Notes: a model not told the origin generated them from the letters alone. Counted from the first letter of the stretch, positions 35,301 through 43,862 are shown. The stretch is 49,358 nt of DNA from Myroides odoratimimus (GCF_001485415.1 NZ_BCMQ01000025.1:1-49358), one strand, 5' to 3'. Program-made: numbers and translations.

Positions 35301-36232
35301 GCACTACTCATAGCTAGATCATAATCCGTATGCGCTGTATAAGCTGGTATCACATCAAAAAGACGAGTCGGCTCCTCTTCTTCTATTTGATTTAAAAAAG
35401 AATATAAATGAAGACGAGCTACATCTAAATAAGGTTTAAGTCTATTTATACCTTTTATACGATCAGTTAATTTATCGAAAACTTCAACTAAATCTTTTTC
35501 TGGTGAACTTTGCTCAAGATGTTCAAAGGCTTCGTCCACTTTAAAATTTCCAAGGAAACTATTAGGATGAGCAAACCATAAAAAGCCTTCTATACGAACA
35601 AATTCATATTCAAACACAGTAGTCAAATCTGCCCATTTCAAATGAATATTTCTATTGACCTGCTCATTGAGGGGATATTGTTTTAACTGAACTAGATTTA
35701 CTAACTGTCTAACAATACGATGGATACCGTAAGTTTCCTCTTTTAACAAAGAATCCAGTGAAGCTGGCTCAGCTAGCAAATCTTCATACTCTTCTAGTAT
35801 CTGCTTTGAATATGGAATAAAATTTAGAAGATCCGTTTCCATAGCTATTACAGCCTCATTTATAGGTAATAACAAATAGGGTTCTAACAACTGCAACTGT
35901 TGCTTTGCATACTGTATAACTCGATAGTTTTTATAAAACTCATCCTTATACTTTGTAATTTCTGCCTCAGAAAGCTGTTTTATTTTTTCAGGTATTTGCT
36001 CCTGATTATATCCTAAACTCTTTAAAATTCTTGCTACTCCAAAGTGTTTTTCTTCTACTACCTTACTTCCACATCCTCTACAAAAATTCCCCTGAGCAGG
36101 AGTAAGAGAAGCACACCATCCACAGCGTACATCTACACGAACGCTACCCGCACAAGCCACACATATATCCCCTGGCTGATAATCGCCCGGTTGTGGCGTA
36201 GAGCACGATTCACAATAAGTGATAACTGCCAT
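32363..36232 (-). CDS. Giant 1289-aa protein with N-terminal double zinc ribbon and helical body
   Basis: Residues 1-58 hold eight cysteines (7, 10, 24, 27, 37, 40, 51, 54) in two CxxC...CxxC ribbons: CESCSTPQPGDYQPGDICVAC and CGWCASLTPAQGNFCRGC. A short helical tail FGVARILKSLGYNQEQIPEKI follows. It resembles the end of the smaller 189-aa protein encoded next door. The remaining ~1200 residues are acidic, helix-rich and without any motif I know (no Walker, nuclease or protease signature), with a strongly acidic stretch near 1140-1180. There is no signal peptide, so it is cytosolic. It is the core gene of the operon, 18 bp after the 189-aa gene and 2 bp before the 218-aa gene. Function unknown. 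Confidence 0.8.
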   Translation of the reverse strand: MAVITYCESCSTPQPGDYQPGDICVACAGSVRVDVRCGWCASLTPAQGNFCRGCGSKVVEEKHFGVARILKSLGYNQEQIPEKIKQLSEAEITKYKDEFYKNYRVIQYAKQQLQLLEPYLLLPINEAVIAMETDLLNFIPYSKQILEEYEDLLAEPASLDSLLKEETYGIHRIVRQLVNLVQLKQYPLNEQVNRNIHLKWADLTTVFEYEFVRIEGFLWFAHPNSFLGNFKVDEAFEHLEQSSPEKDLVEVFDKLTDRIKGINRLKPYLDVARLHLYSFLNQIEEEEPTRLFDVIPAYTAHTDYDLAMSSALIVDDQDSLASLTAKNKGAATTGYHYLLYYGEEHLMLQSLKESGLNYYQLNGLLQFVEYNKYLQDQGNTDVYTRQIVVNEAIGLLLQKFNSHFVFERHTDTFSDNEIRLWVDFISLYDHQEVELDYSGFVSLLISRNLRHSLIQLLEEAPAHLVFTDELAKELYLIGNEFDNTLDGFNLIAGWNKVCELEYFPSVDAVDRMLIFIGDNYKNYTSSEEENGIRLMVVDVLSILVQKSPRHSFKVAAKLIELLLINEDTSNTWLPNEELKNSVLNSHYCVRLDNGSFERRPFATTDVFINDFFNGEWSEFIAALNASLSIGNRYDSSPYNIFLLWICESGNHFADVLKADMTLTNTISDVLIESLVVLDQGQELLGLYDSYKQYPLLEVLCDSQWNYQQAYYYSRRPANLPIALEYKMHAALVSWLSVDIEEKLLSELFQKNIIVQFQQKPSGQLPLCFLTLWFIYSDRVVFKPFVNQLVELIFENIEIGPYEYKLPRLLTAKGVNQEMEGREIVQTVFHNTDQWLNWLDNRTATGSLSEPIHQFMLLVLLDFGSDLEAFIQAPRITFEDLEIPTEEQHKSNRSILFGYLKKMVATLDTIEEVKFKSLYAKKILKIVEDFYYEDNLEDCIDIVTLVNDSCHDLNDECDQVEITLRIDKSTINWFTLHTGYMALEDYLLSEGEHERWVSKLLKDYRKDAFRVMKSDELTSEQVSVLADLLLRCLGKEHWMVDISYQTEKVFRLVVDNLGDMLEELPPEKFDPEFVIYIDNFIQKNSYWSNYLDRLQVAVRELKKYHFEEVEKQEDSFYGDQQQEQIDEIANQAIVDEDEQYFSDEEQQGVTTVLSDVEIAGLMMSFSIDKENLLMISYHFNDYTRSAIDNPIVFSPILTNMVGVKEFLAANVDQTIAFYQKLYLIVLDPQTAPSGTYPLIGAMARMVFAQLLHGTMYSGAYAIGIEAMVQSGVYTADYSQALSVLVNQLKV

Positions 36233-36250
36233 ACTATACGAACTATTTTT

Positions 36251-36820
36251 CTATCTACCTTTTCTAATTTTTGCCCAAATATTTTCTTTTTGAACTGCTG
36301 TCATTTCTTTAACTAACTTACCGATAGCTGACTTCGATTCACCTTCCAACTTTAATTGTAAAGCTACCTCATAATCGGAAGAAGCGACAAACTCAGCTCC
36401 ACAAGAACGGCAAAACTGACCTGGTCCTGTACTCAAACACCAATAACAATTGTGAACTGGTTCTGCTTGAAGTCCACAAGACAAACACAAATCACCAACT
36501 TTATAATCCTTCGGCTGCTTAGCTTGACAATGTGCACATTTTACAACATCTGCACTCTCTACGATTACTGCCTCTTGCTTTACCACGGTTTCAGCAACTG
36601 CCAAGCTTGCTGCTTGTGTACCTAAAGCCCACTGCATAATTACATGTGCTATTTCGATATCCATAGCTGTAACTTCTATCAAAGTTCGCGTATCACCAAT
36701 CATAACGAAATCCTCTTTAGATTGAATTCCAGCATCTGCTAATGCCTCAATATCTTCTGTCGTCGCTCCTTTTTTACGCAATATACTTTCTAATAGCTTT
36801 GGAAAATTTTCTATACTCAT
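36251..36820 (-). CDS. Small double-zinc-ribbon protein heading the operon
   Basis: 189 aa. Residues 1-66 look like a small helical (SAM/HhH-like) domain: GIQSKEDFVMIGDTRTLIEV. Residues 95-140 hold eight cysteines (95, 98, 112, 115, 125, 128, 137, 140). The spacing between the first six (14 residues from Cys2 to Cys3, 10 from Cys4 to Cys5) is identical to that in the 1289-aa protein. The last part YEVALQLKLEGESKSAIGKLV parallels FGVARILKSLGYNQEQIPEKI in the large protein. The two share a duplicated module, perhaps for binding a common partner or nucleic acid. First gene of the run to 29590. Confidence 0.75.
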   Translation of the reverse strand: MSIENFPKLLESILRKKGATTEDIEALADAGIQSKEDFVMIGDTRTLIEVTAMDIEIAHVIMQWALGTQAASLAVAETVVKQEAVIVESADVVKCAHCQAKQPKDYKVGDLCLSCGLQAEPVHNCYWCLSTGPGQFCRSCGAEFVASSDYEVALQLKLEGESKSAIGKLVKEMTAVQKENIWAKIRKGR

Positions 36821-36916
36821 ACTTCTAAATTATAGTTGTAAACTAATTAAATACTTCTATAGATATAATTAGTCACTAGGTTATTACTGACTTAGTTCAC
36901 GATGATTAAAAAATAA

Positions 36917-36949
36917 AAAGGGAGACTCATCTAATTATGATCCCCCTTT
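36917..36949 (-). terminator. Rho-independent terminator after the 131-aa gene
   Basis: AAAGGGAGA (36917-36925) and TCCCCCTTT (36941-36949) pair with one mismatch. On the minus strand the stem is followed by CTTTTTATTTTTT. It separates the 131-aa gene from the zinc-ribbon operon. Confidence 0.7.
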
Positions 36950-37028
36950 ATTATCTATCTAGTTGATATTAACTAAATCAAAAATTAAAAGTCAGACTAA
37001 AAATTTTATAAAAAGAATCCTTATATCC

Positions 37029-37424
37029 TTATAACTTGCTTTCTAAATACTCTCTAATCACTAAATCAGTAAAGAAACCACTATGATGTCCTCCCCAGCA
37101 AGCTGTCATTGTTAAAGTTTTTCCAGAAAGGTCTAATTTTTTATTTTCTTCAGCTCCTTCATTTACAATACAGTTTACTTCAATTTTATCCATTGACTCT
37201 TGTACTGCTTCTTTCCCAAAATTATCTTTACACACTTCTTTCATTGCATCCATTAAGCGTTGTAAACATACACTTGGCACAAACTTAATATGCTCTAATT
37301 CGAAAGTATCCCAGTTGATTTGGATAGGTAGTTCTTTACCTACAATTGCGTTCAATTCTTTTTGATACTCAGTTACGTACTGCTCTTCTATTGCTGTATA
37401 AGCTCTTTTTTCTTGTAATCCCAT
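37029..37424 (-). CDS. Unknown 131-aa soluble protein
   Basis: No signal peptide. A helical first half (YVTEYQKELNAIVGKELPIQINWDTFE) and a beta-rich end (LSGKTLTMTACWGGHHSGFFTDLVIREYL). Three cysteines, none in a known pattern. I recognise no family. It is monocistronic, with its own terminator at 36917-36949, and divergent from the 345-aa gene across a 102-bp gap with a palindrome. Confidence 0.65.
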   Translation of the reverse strand: MGLQEKRAYTAIEEQYVTEYQKELNAIVGKELPIQINWDTFELEHIKFVPSVCLQRLMDAMKEVCKDNFGKEAVQESMDKIEVNCIVNEGAEENKKLDLSGKTLTMTACWGGHHSGFFTDLVIREYLESKL

Positions 37425-37462
37425 GATTTATATTATTACTATTATTAACATTTCAAAGGTCT

Positions 37463-37470
37463 TATCTTTG
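37463..37470 (+). promoter_or_regulatory. -7 promoter element TATCTTTG
   Basis: Fits TAnnTTTG, 57 bp before the ATG of the plus-strand gene at 37527. No convincing -33 TTG was found at 17-23 bp, so the call is weak. Confidence 0.35.
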
Positions 37471-37507
37471 CTATTGGTTTCATAGACCTAAATTCGGTAA
37501 TTGCGCT

Positions 37508-37527
37508 TATCACGGAATTCCGTGATA
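37508..37527. promoter_or_regulatory. Perfect 20-bp palindrome between divergent genes
   Basis: TATCACGGAATTCCGTGATA is its own reverse complement and ends on the A of the ATG at 37527. It lies in the only gap between the divergent 131-aa and 345-aa genes. It fits a dimeric repressor site. If it is one, the downstream ATG at 37575 may be the true start of the plus-strand gene. Confidence 0.55.
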
Positions 37528-38564
37528 TGAAAATTTCCAAAAGTATCTTACCTTGTATTCAAACTTTACAAAAAATGCTAAAAACACTTTTAATAATTGG
37601 GTTTTGTTTTCTATCACTAACACTAGCTGTAAATAATCTATCTCTCATTATGGGAGGTATGAGAAAGAAAAAAGCAAATCGTTTAATACAAGAATATCTT
37701 GAACATGAATTCAAGGGTCAATTAAAAGCAGTTGAAATTAGACGCTTTTTTAATGCCTCTAATATGAATCCCAATATGTTTTCGGTTATTATCTACGATC
37801 ATCAATTAGCACAAGTAAGATGGGTTTTATTCTTTGACGCCAAGATTTTAAAAAATGAAAACAGAATTGAACAAGGTGTTTCCTATGCTAAACCAGTAAA
37901 AGAACAATACCAAGATGCCTTATCTGACTACTATACCAAAGAAGATATAAAACTAAAAATGATTGATTTAGATTGTCGTATTGACATTAGTTATGATTCA
38001 TTAACCATGACATATCTTTTTAACCCAAATCCCAATGAGCTGAAAACGAAAACTAAAAAACTCTTATACTTACTAAATCAACAAAAGGACGCACTAAAAA
38101 TCAATAGTATTTTCACAATTACTATCCATCTTCCAACCTATAATGAGGATATTTTTATGATTGTTATACATAGCATAGAGGACTCATGGCAGGTCAAAGA
38201 ATGCTTACTAAAACAAGAAACTAATTATTTCAAAACTTTACAAGAAAAATTGCTGCCGAAGCGTATGGATTATTTAGCGGGATTAGACCACCTCTACAGT
38301 TCCCATGATTTTTCTTTATTATATGTAGATACAGCTTGTTTCACTAAAGCTGTGTGGGTACATCTGTTAATCGATACAAAAGAAGTAGAACAAGAAAAAA
38401 ACAGCTATCACAAGACTCCTGTAACAGCTGTTTTATTAGAAACGATTAATCTTACCAACAAAGTAGTCACTCATCGAGAAATCGTACCGATTACTGAACC
38501 AAATTCGTTTATTTCTATTGTAGAAGAGATTAAACCACTATTAGCAATAAAGTATACCTTTTAA
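37527..38564 (+). CDS. Unknown 345-aa membrane-anchored protein
   Basis: One hydrophobic segment near the N-terminus (about residues 19-40: LKTLLIIGFCFLSLTLAV) and a long hydrophilic remainder. It is an uncleaved anchor or a signal peptide if translation starts at M17 (37575). The remainder alternates strands and helices (VRWVLFFDAKILKNE, FTITIHLPTYNEDIFMIVIH). No family is recognised. It is convergent with the LuxR regulator gene (7-bp gap), and a 20-bp palindrome touches its first ATG. Confidence 0.7.
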   Translation: MKISKSILPCIQTLQKMLKTLLIIGFCFLSLTLAVNNLSLIMGGMRKKKANRLIQEYLEHEFKGQLKAVEIRRFFNASNMNPNMFSVIIYDHQLAQVRWVLFFDAKILKNENRIEQGVSYAKPVKEQYQDALSDYYTKEDIKLKMIDLDCRIDISYDSLTMTYLFNPNPNELKTKTKKLLYLLNQQKDALKINSIFTITIHLPTYNEDIFMIVIHSIEDSWQVKECLLKQETNYFKTLQEKLLPKRMDYLAGLDHLYSSHDFSLLYVDTACFTKAVWVHLLIDTKEVEQEKNSYHKTPVTAVLLETINLTNKVVTHREIVPITEPNSFISIVEEIKPLLAIKYTF

Positions 38565-38571
38565 TTATTCA

Positions 38572-39207
38572 CTAATCAAATAGTCCTGATTCAATAGCAA
38601 ACTTTACCGCTCCCGTAGTTGTCTTAGATCCTGTTTTCAACAAGATATTCTTGCGATGTGTCTCCACCGTATTAACTGATATAAACAGTTTCTCAGAAAT
38701 TTCTTTAGAAGTCATTTCTTCTGATAAAAGTGCTAGAACTTCTTTCTCCCGTTGAGTCAATTCAATATCTTGATACTTCTTTTTATCAAATACACTTTCC
38801 ATATAGCGCTGTTTAATAACTTCTGAGAAATATTGCTTGTCATTGATTAATTCCCTTACAGCAACTTGTAACTCCTGCTTATTTGTAAATTTAGGTACAA
38901 AACCATCTGCTCCTTTTTGGATTACCTTATGAACAACGCGAGGATTATCAAGCATACTCAAAATTAGAACCTTGACATCTGATTGATTACTCTTTACCCT
39001 AGTTAATAACTCTACTCCATCCATCTTGGGCATATTCAAATCGGTAATGACTAATTGTATGTCAAATTGCTCTAATAAACGTAATACTTGTGTTCCTTCT
39101 GTTGCTAAATGCACTTGTTTTACTTCCTCCATATCAAGTAATATAGTGTTTAACCCCTCTAAAAACATCAAATGATCATCTGCTATGATTATATTTACTC
39201 TACTCAC
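38572..39207 (-). CDS. LuxR/NarL-family response regulator
   Basis: 211 aa, with a GTG start at 39207. Receiver domain with D10/D11, phospho-acceptor D56 in VITDLNMPKMDG and the Lys in VPKFTNK. C-terminal LuxR HTH with LTQREKEVLALLSEEMTSKEISEKLFISVNTVETHRKNI. It begins 3 bp after the stop of the TPR-histidine kinase gene and is its cognate partner. Its architecture equals the regulator at 492-1136, but the sequences are only moderately alike, so they are separate systems. Confidence 0.93.
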   Translation of the reverse strand: MSRVNIIIADDHLMFLEGLNTILLDMEEVKQVHLATEGTQVLRLLEQFDIQLVITDLNMPKMDGVELLTRVKSNQSDVKVLILSMLDNPRVVHKVIQKGADGFVPKFTNKQELQVAVRELINDKQYFSEVIKQRYMESVFDKKKYQDIELTQREKEVLALLSEEMTSKEISEKLFISVNTVETHRKNILLKTGSKTTTGAVKFAIESGLFD

Positions 39208-39210
39208 TAC

Positions 39211-41187
39211 TTATTTATTTAAAGGTATATTAATTGTTATGGAAGTCCCATATTTAACATTACTATCTATTTCTATACTTCCTTTGAGTTTTTCTAAACG
39301 CTCTCTTATATTGCGCAGTCCTATCCCTTGTTTCTTAACATTGGCAAACCCAACGCCATTATCATGAATAAGAATATTGAGGTGGTCATCGTGTTTGGTC
39401 AATTGTACCTCAGCACTTGAAGCCTTAGCATGCTTAACGATATTATTGACCAACTCTTGAACGATGCGATATGCACCAGCCAATACATCATCTGTCAACT
39501 TATTAATTTCTGTCTCTGGAAAAAAATAAGCTTTAATTGTCAAATTATTTTTCTGACTTACAGTATCGACGTATTCTTTCAAAAAACTACTAAATCCAAT
39601 TGAAGAGAAAGCCAGTGGATGCAATTGATGCGATAGCAAACGCAGATCCTTACACGCATTGTTAATTGCTTCTTGCAAACGCTTAGTTTGTTCTCCCGTA
39701 TCTTGCTGAGAGAAATGATGTTCAAAAGCAATCTTAATTCCTGCTAAATCACTTCCTATTCCATCGTGTAACTCTCGTGCTAATCGAGCTCTTTCTTCCT
39801 CTTGTCCTTTCTGATAGCGCTCGATCATAGAAATTTTATGATCTTTAACCATCTCATTAATCTTGTGATTCGCATTTTTCTCAACCTCCACCTGTAGTTG
39901 TCTTTGCACTTTCAAACGTTGTAGATAAAAATACATCACAATAATAAAGAGAATTGACACCAAAATAAAACCAATGATAAAAGTATTACGAAGTTGTTTC
40001 TGACGAATGACAGCTTGCTCTACTTCTCTAAGCTCTACTTCTTTTAATTCTTGCTCCTTCTCCAGCAACTCTATTTTAGTTTCCTTTAATTCCGTTTCAT
40101 ATTGTTGTTGCAGATCTGCTAAATGCTTCTCTTTCTCAATACTATTAAATTTTGTATTATCGATTATACTTCGATATAAATAATTATATGCTTTTTCATA
40201 TTGTTTTTGATCTGCATATAGGGAACCTAAATTCAAAAAAAAGTTAGTATTATAGGCTAATATAGAACGTTCTTCAGTAATACTCAATGCTCTCTCAAAA
40301 TACTTAATTGCTTTCTTTGTATTCCCTACTTTACTCTCACACACTCCTAAATCATTCAATACGATAGCCATATCAGTGACATAATTTAACTCTTCAAGAA
40401 GCTTATAAGTATTCTCCAAGTGAGGTATAGCCTCTTTAAACTTATGCTGTTCTACTAATAGTTGAGCAAGGTTAATTTTAACATAGGCCTCCACTGTTTT
40501 ATTTCCTTCCTCTTGACGAAACTTTAATACAGTCATATAATGCTCCCTAGCTTGATCAAACTTACGCTGCTCTTTCAAAATATTTGCGTAGTTAAACAAT
40601 GTAGTCAATACCCCATCGGTATCCTCAATAGATTTATACAAATCATTCGCTCTTTTCAAGCTCTCTATAGCCTTATCATATTCATCCTTTTGTATATATA
40701 GTGTAGCAACATTCTGATACGCATTTGCCTCTTGAAGTACATCGTCTACAGCTCTAGCTTTTTCAATACATATCATAAAGCTCTCCATTGCCTTGGAGTA
40801 TAACGATAAATTCTTATAACTAAGTGCTAATAGATTATAAGCAGCAGGTAAACCTTGCTCCATTTTTAATTTCTCTAAGGATTCAATAGTCTTCAATGCA
40901 TATTCTATAGACTTCTTATAATCTCCATTAATAGAATTCAAATTTCCTAAAGAATAATAAGCACGAGCTTTTTCCTTCTCTAAGTTATGCTTTTCACTTA
41001 AAGCTAACCAAGCAAATGCGGCCTTTCTAGCTTCAAGTGGTTTGGAATATACATTCTGGGAATACACTTTCGATAATGAGTCAATAGTAACTCTCACTGG
41101 TTGCTGTGCAATACCCTTTGTGAAAATAAAAAAGATTACTAATTGAAAAATTAAAGTTACTCTACTATCACGATTAGATAAATTCAA
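39211..41187 (-). CDS. TPR-containing sensor histidine kinase (HisKA_3 type)
   Basis: 658 aa. A signal-like segment (about 10-27, ending GIAQQ) leads to a periplasmic TPR array (about 70-345, with DYKKSIEYALKTIESL, KFKEAIPHLENTYKLL and KYFERALSIT as repeats). A coiled coil (355-400), one membrane helix (402-421), then the phospho-acceptor H474 in ARLARELHDGIGSDL and an ATPase domain with HDNGVGF and GIGLRNIRERL complete it. There is no ATG before the signal segment: the frame opens with TTG (41187), preceded only by GTT, ATT, AAA, TAC and a stop. It pairs with the LuxR regulator 3 bp downstream. Confidence 0.92.
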   Translation of the reverse strand: MNLSNRDSRVTLIFQLVIFFIFTKGIAQQPVRVTIDSLSKVYSQNVYSKPLEARKAAFAWLALSEKHNLEKEKARAYYSLGNLNSINGDYKKSIEYALKTIESLEKLKMEQGLPAAYNLLALSYKNLSLYSKAMESFMICIEKARAVDDVLQEANAYQNVATLYIQKDEYDKAIESLKRANDLYKSIEDTDGVLTTLFNYANILKEQRKFDQAREHYMTVLKFRQEEGNKTVEAYVKINLAQLLVEQHKFKEAIPHLENTYKLLEELNYVTDMAIVLNDLGVCESKVGNTKKAIKYFERALSITEERSILAYNTNFFLNLGSLYADQKQYEKAYNYLYRSIIDNTKFNSIEKEKHLADLQQQYETELKETKIELLEKEQELKEVELREVEQAVIRQKQLRNTFIIGFILVSILFIIVMYFYLQRLKVQRQLQVEVEKNANHKINEMVKDHKISMIERYQKGQEEERARLARELHDGIGSDLAGIKIAFEHHFSQQDTGEQTKRLQEAINNACKDLRLLSHQLHPLAFSSIGFSSFLKEYVDTVSQKNNLTIKAYFFPETEINKLTDDVLAGAYRIVQELVNNIVKHAKASSAEVQLTKHDDHLNILIHDNGVGFANVKKQGIGLRNIRERLEKLKGSIEIDSNVKYGTSITINIPLNK

Positions 41188-41473
41188 AACAATTTTGTAT
41201 TAATTTCTTATTATTTGCCGCATTCTTTTTAACTAAAATAGCAAAATAAAGCAACAAAAAAACATATGCTTCTGAGGCTTTATAGAAGACAAAACTACAA
41301 TTTTTAACCTTTAAAAAAATGAAAGTTTACTAGAAATAAAAACTCCAAAAACATCTTCTTTTTAATTCTCAACAACGAAAAACACAGAATAAAACCACAA
41401 AAAATACTAAATATTACGTATATTCGAAACAAAAACAATAAAACTATATTTTTAATACATAAAAACAAAAATT

Positions 41474-43489
41474 ATGTCTAAATTTCCTAGAATACGTACA
41501 ACCTTGAGTAAAGGTGTTATTCTACCAAGTTTAATTTTTATTATTGGAGTCAGTTTACTTGCTGCAATTTTTCCACAGATAACCAATGAGCTATTAAACG
41601 TAATCAAAACATTCATCTTTGTTAATCTCAATTGGATATATGTATGGTCTGTAACTATATTTATTATCTTCTTGATTTATTTAATGGCCAGTAAATACGG
41701 TAATATTCGCTTAGGAAGAAATAATAGTAAACCCGATTATTCCTTCTTTTCATGGATATCAATGTTATTCGCTGCTGGTATGGGGATTGGGCTAATGTAC
41801 TTCAGTGTTGCTGAGCCGATCCAACACTATTCAAATGAAGTTTTCAGTAACAATACCGCACTACAACGCGCACAAGATGCACAGATGTACACCTTCTTTC
41901 ACTGGGGAATACACGCATGGGCTATTTATGCTATTGTTGGTCTAGCACTATCTTATTTTGCTTATAGATATCGTTTACCGCTATCTCTAAGAAGTTGTTT
42001 TTATCCTCTTTTAAAAGATAAAATAAAAGGTAAATGGGGAAATATGATTGACGTATTTGCCTTGTGTAGTACCTTCTTTGGTATTACAACAACATTAGGT
42101 TTTGGTGTTGTACAGATTAACTCTGGACTTCAAACCTTAAATATTTTACCTGAAAACAGCTTTATCTATCAAGTACTTATTGTAGCTGTATTAGTATCTC
42201 TATCTATTATCTCTGCTGTTAGTGGATTAGACAAAGGTGTAAAACTACTAAGTAGTATCAATATCATTGCTGTAGTCGTATTGCTTGTTTTCGTACTCGC
42301 TTTAGGCCCTACCGTTTATTTAATTGGAAGCTTTACAGAAGGTATTGGTAATTATATATCAAACTTCTTTACCATGACTTTTAGTACACACTCCTTTAAT
42401 GATAAAACACAACCCTGGTTTTATGACTGGACTATCCTATACTGGGCATGGTGGATCTCATGGTCTCCATATGTTGGATTGTTTATTGCTAAAATCTCTA
42501 AAGGACGTACTATTCGTGAATATATTGCTGCAGTATTATTACTACCGACACTATTCAACTTTATTTGGATGTCTGTATTCGGGAATAGTGCCATTTGGTT
42601 TGATATGAATGTAGCTGATGGTGCATTGAGTACTATTGCTAACAACCCAGATGCGTTGATGTTTGAGTTTTTAGCGTACTTACCTCTAAGTTCAATTACT
42701 AGCTTCTTAACTATATCAATTATCATCATATTTTTTGTTACTTCTGCAGACTCAGGAATGTTTGTAATGAACAGTATATCAACCAAGAATGCTATAATAT
42801 CCCCTAAATGGCAAACTATTGGATGGGGAGTATTACTAGCTGTATTAGCTTTGTTATTGTTAAACGCAGGTGGATTAGGTGCATTACAAAGCATGACCTT
42901 AATTACAGCTCTTCCATTCTCTATTATAATGCTATTATTTATCGTAAGCTTGATCAAAGCACTAGTTATCGATAAAAAATATTATGAAACTGACTTTTCT
43001 ACTACAACGGTTACGTGGTCAGGAGATTCATGGAAAGAGCGATTAAAACAAATTGTATCCTTTGACGATAAAGAATCTGTACACAAATTTATTGATACGA
43101 CAGTCAAAGAAGCCTTTAAAGAGCTAGAAACCGAATTTGCTAAAAATAATATTGATGCTGTTATCAATACTTATGAAGGTCCTTATCGACTAGAAATTGA
43201 GATTAAACACGACTTGGTAAATAACTTTATTTACGGTGTCAAAACAGAGTCTAAAATGGTTTCTGATTACTTATTATCAGAAGAAAACTTACCTGATATT
43301 AACGATAATAAAACCTTTTATCCAAAAGCTTATTTTGGTGATTATAGACAAGGTTATGATGTTCACATCTTTACTAAAAATGAGCTAATTTCTGACGTAT
43401 TAAAACACTATGAACGATTCCTTGAAATTATATCTGAAGAGAAAAATGAAATGTTTATCAGTAGTGATTCCAATCATCGTTTAAGATAA
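41474..43489 (+). CDS. BCCT-family transporter (betaine/choline/carnitine type) with cytoplasmic tail
   Basis: 671 aa. Twelve membrane helices, with GMGIGLMYFSVAEPIQHY and the BCCT signature-like WWISWSPYVGLFIAKISKGRTIREYI. After about residue 500 a ~170-aa hydrophilic C-terminal domain follows, as in BetT-like choline carriers, where such a tail senses osmotic state. Substrate (choline, betaine or carnitine) is not certain. It is monocistronic, closed by a strong terminator at 43520-43560. Confidence 0.92.
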   Translation: MSKFPRIRTTLSKGVILPSLIFIIGVSLLAAIFPQITNELLNVIKTFIFVNLNWIYVWSVTIFIIFLIYLMASKYGNIRLGRNNSKPDYSFFSWISMLFAAGMGIGLMYFSVAEPIQHYSNEVFSNNTALQRAQDAQMYTFFHWGIHAWAIYAIVGLALSYFAYRYRLPLSLRSCFYPLLKDKIKGKWGNMIDVFALCSTFFGITTTLGFGVVQINSGLQTLNILPENSFIYQVLIVAVLVSLSIISAVSGLDKGVKLLSSINIIAVVVLLVFVLALGPTVYLIGSFTEGIGNYISNFFTMTFSTHSFNDKTQPWFYDWTILYWAWWISWSPYVGLFIAKISKGRTIREYIAAVLLLPTLFNFIWMSVFGNSAIWFDMNVADGALSTIANNPDALMFEFLAYLPLSSITSFLTISIIIIFFVTSADSGMFVMNSISTKNAIISPKWQTIGWGVLLAVLALLLLNAGGLGALQSMTLITALPFSIIMLLFIVSLIKALVIDKKYYETDFSTTTVTWSGDSWKERLKQIVSFDDKESVHKFIDTTVKEAFKELETEFAKNNIDAVINTYEGPYRLEIEIKHDLVNNFIYGVKTESKMVSDYLLSEENLPDINDNKTFYPKAYFGDYRQGYDVHIFTKNELISDVLKHYERFLEIISEEKNEMFISSDSNHRLR

Positions 43490-43519
43490 TATATTACTAG
43501 TCAACTTATTCTAGTATCA

Positions 43520-43560
43520 AAAAAGAACCATATTAGCTTAAAGTTAATATGGTTCTTTTT
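43520..43560. terminator. Strong bidirectional terminator after the BCCT gene
   Basis: Perfect 16-bp arms (43520-43535 and 43545-43560, core AAGAACCATATTA) with a 9-nt loop. They begin with AAAAA and end with TTTTT, so the stem works on both strands. Confidence 0.85.
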
Positions 43561-43565
43561 ATATA

Positions 43566-43811
43566 TTACAAATCAATGAACTGAGTATTTGGATGAAAGC
43601 GTTTCCAAGAAAACCAATACTCATCAGACAGCCGGATGAGAACTAAATTCTGCTTTTTGTCTCCCGAGAGATACTTTCCATTCAAATCCCAACGTTGAAA
43701 ACCATTATCTGCTGTAATACATCTAGCTGATAAATCTAACGCTAAATCCTGCTTGTGATCCCATCTAAAAGCAGTTACATTGTTTTGGTGAGCTACTAAA
43801 AAAAAAGCCCC
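43566..43811 (-). pseudogene. C-terminal remnant of a DUF3179-like protein
   Basis: On the minus strand a frame without a start codon runs from after the TAG at 43812-43814 to TAA at 43566-43568. It contains VAHQNNVTAFRWDHKQDLAL, then FQRWDLNGKYLSGDKKQNLV and DEYWFSWKRFHPNTQFI. These resemble the end of DUF3179 proteins (RWxxxGxxlsG...W.aWxxFxPxT). The 5' two thirds are missing and the DUF389-nhaA terminator occupies its front, so it is a leftover from a deletion. Confidence 0.6.
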
Positions 43812-43837
43812 CTACTCAAAAAAATAAGTAAGGAGCT
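43798..43837 (-). terminator. Terminator of the nhaA-DUF389 unit
   Basis: AGCCCCCTACT (43806-43816) and AGTAAGGAGCT (43827-43837) pair on the minus strand, using two G-U pairs, and a run of T follows. The stem lies 26 bp past the DUF389 stop. Confidence 0.7.
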
Positions 43838-43862
43838 CTTTGCGATGTTTTTAATTACTAAG

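Noticed and set aside
42421..42957. A 178-codon frame antisense to the BCCT gene
   Set aside because: It is the reverse reading of conserved membrane helices and has no independent support.
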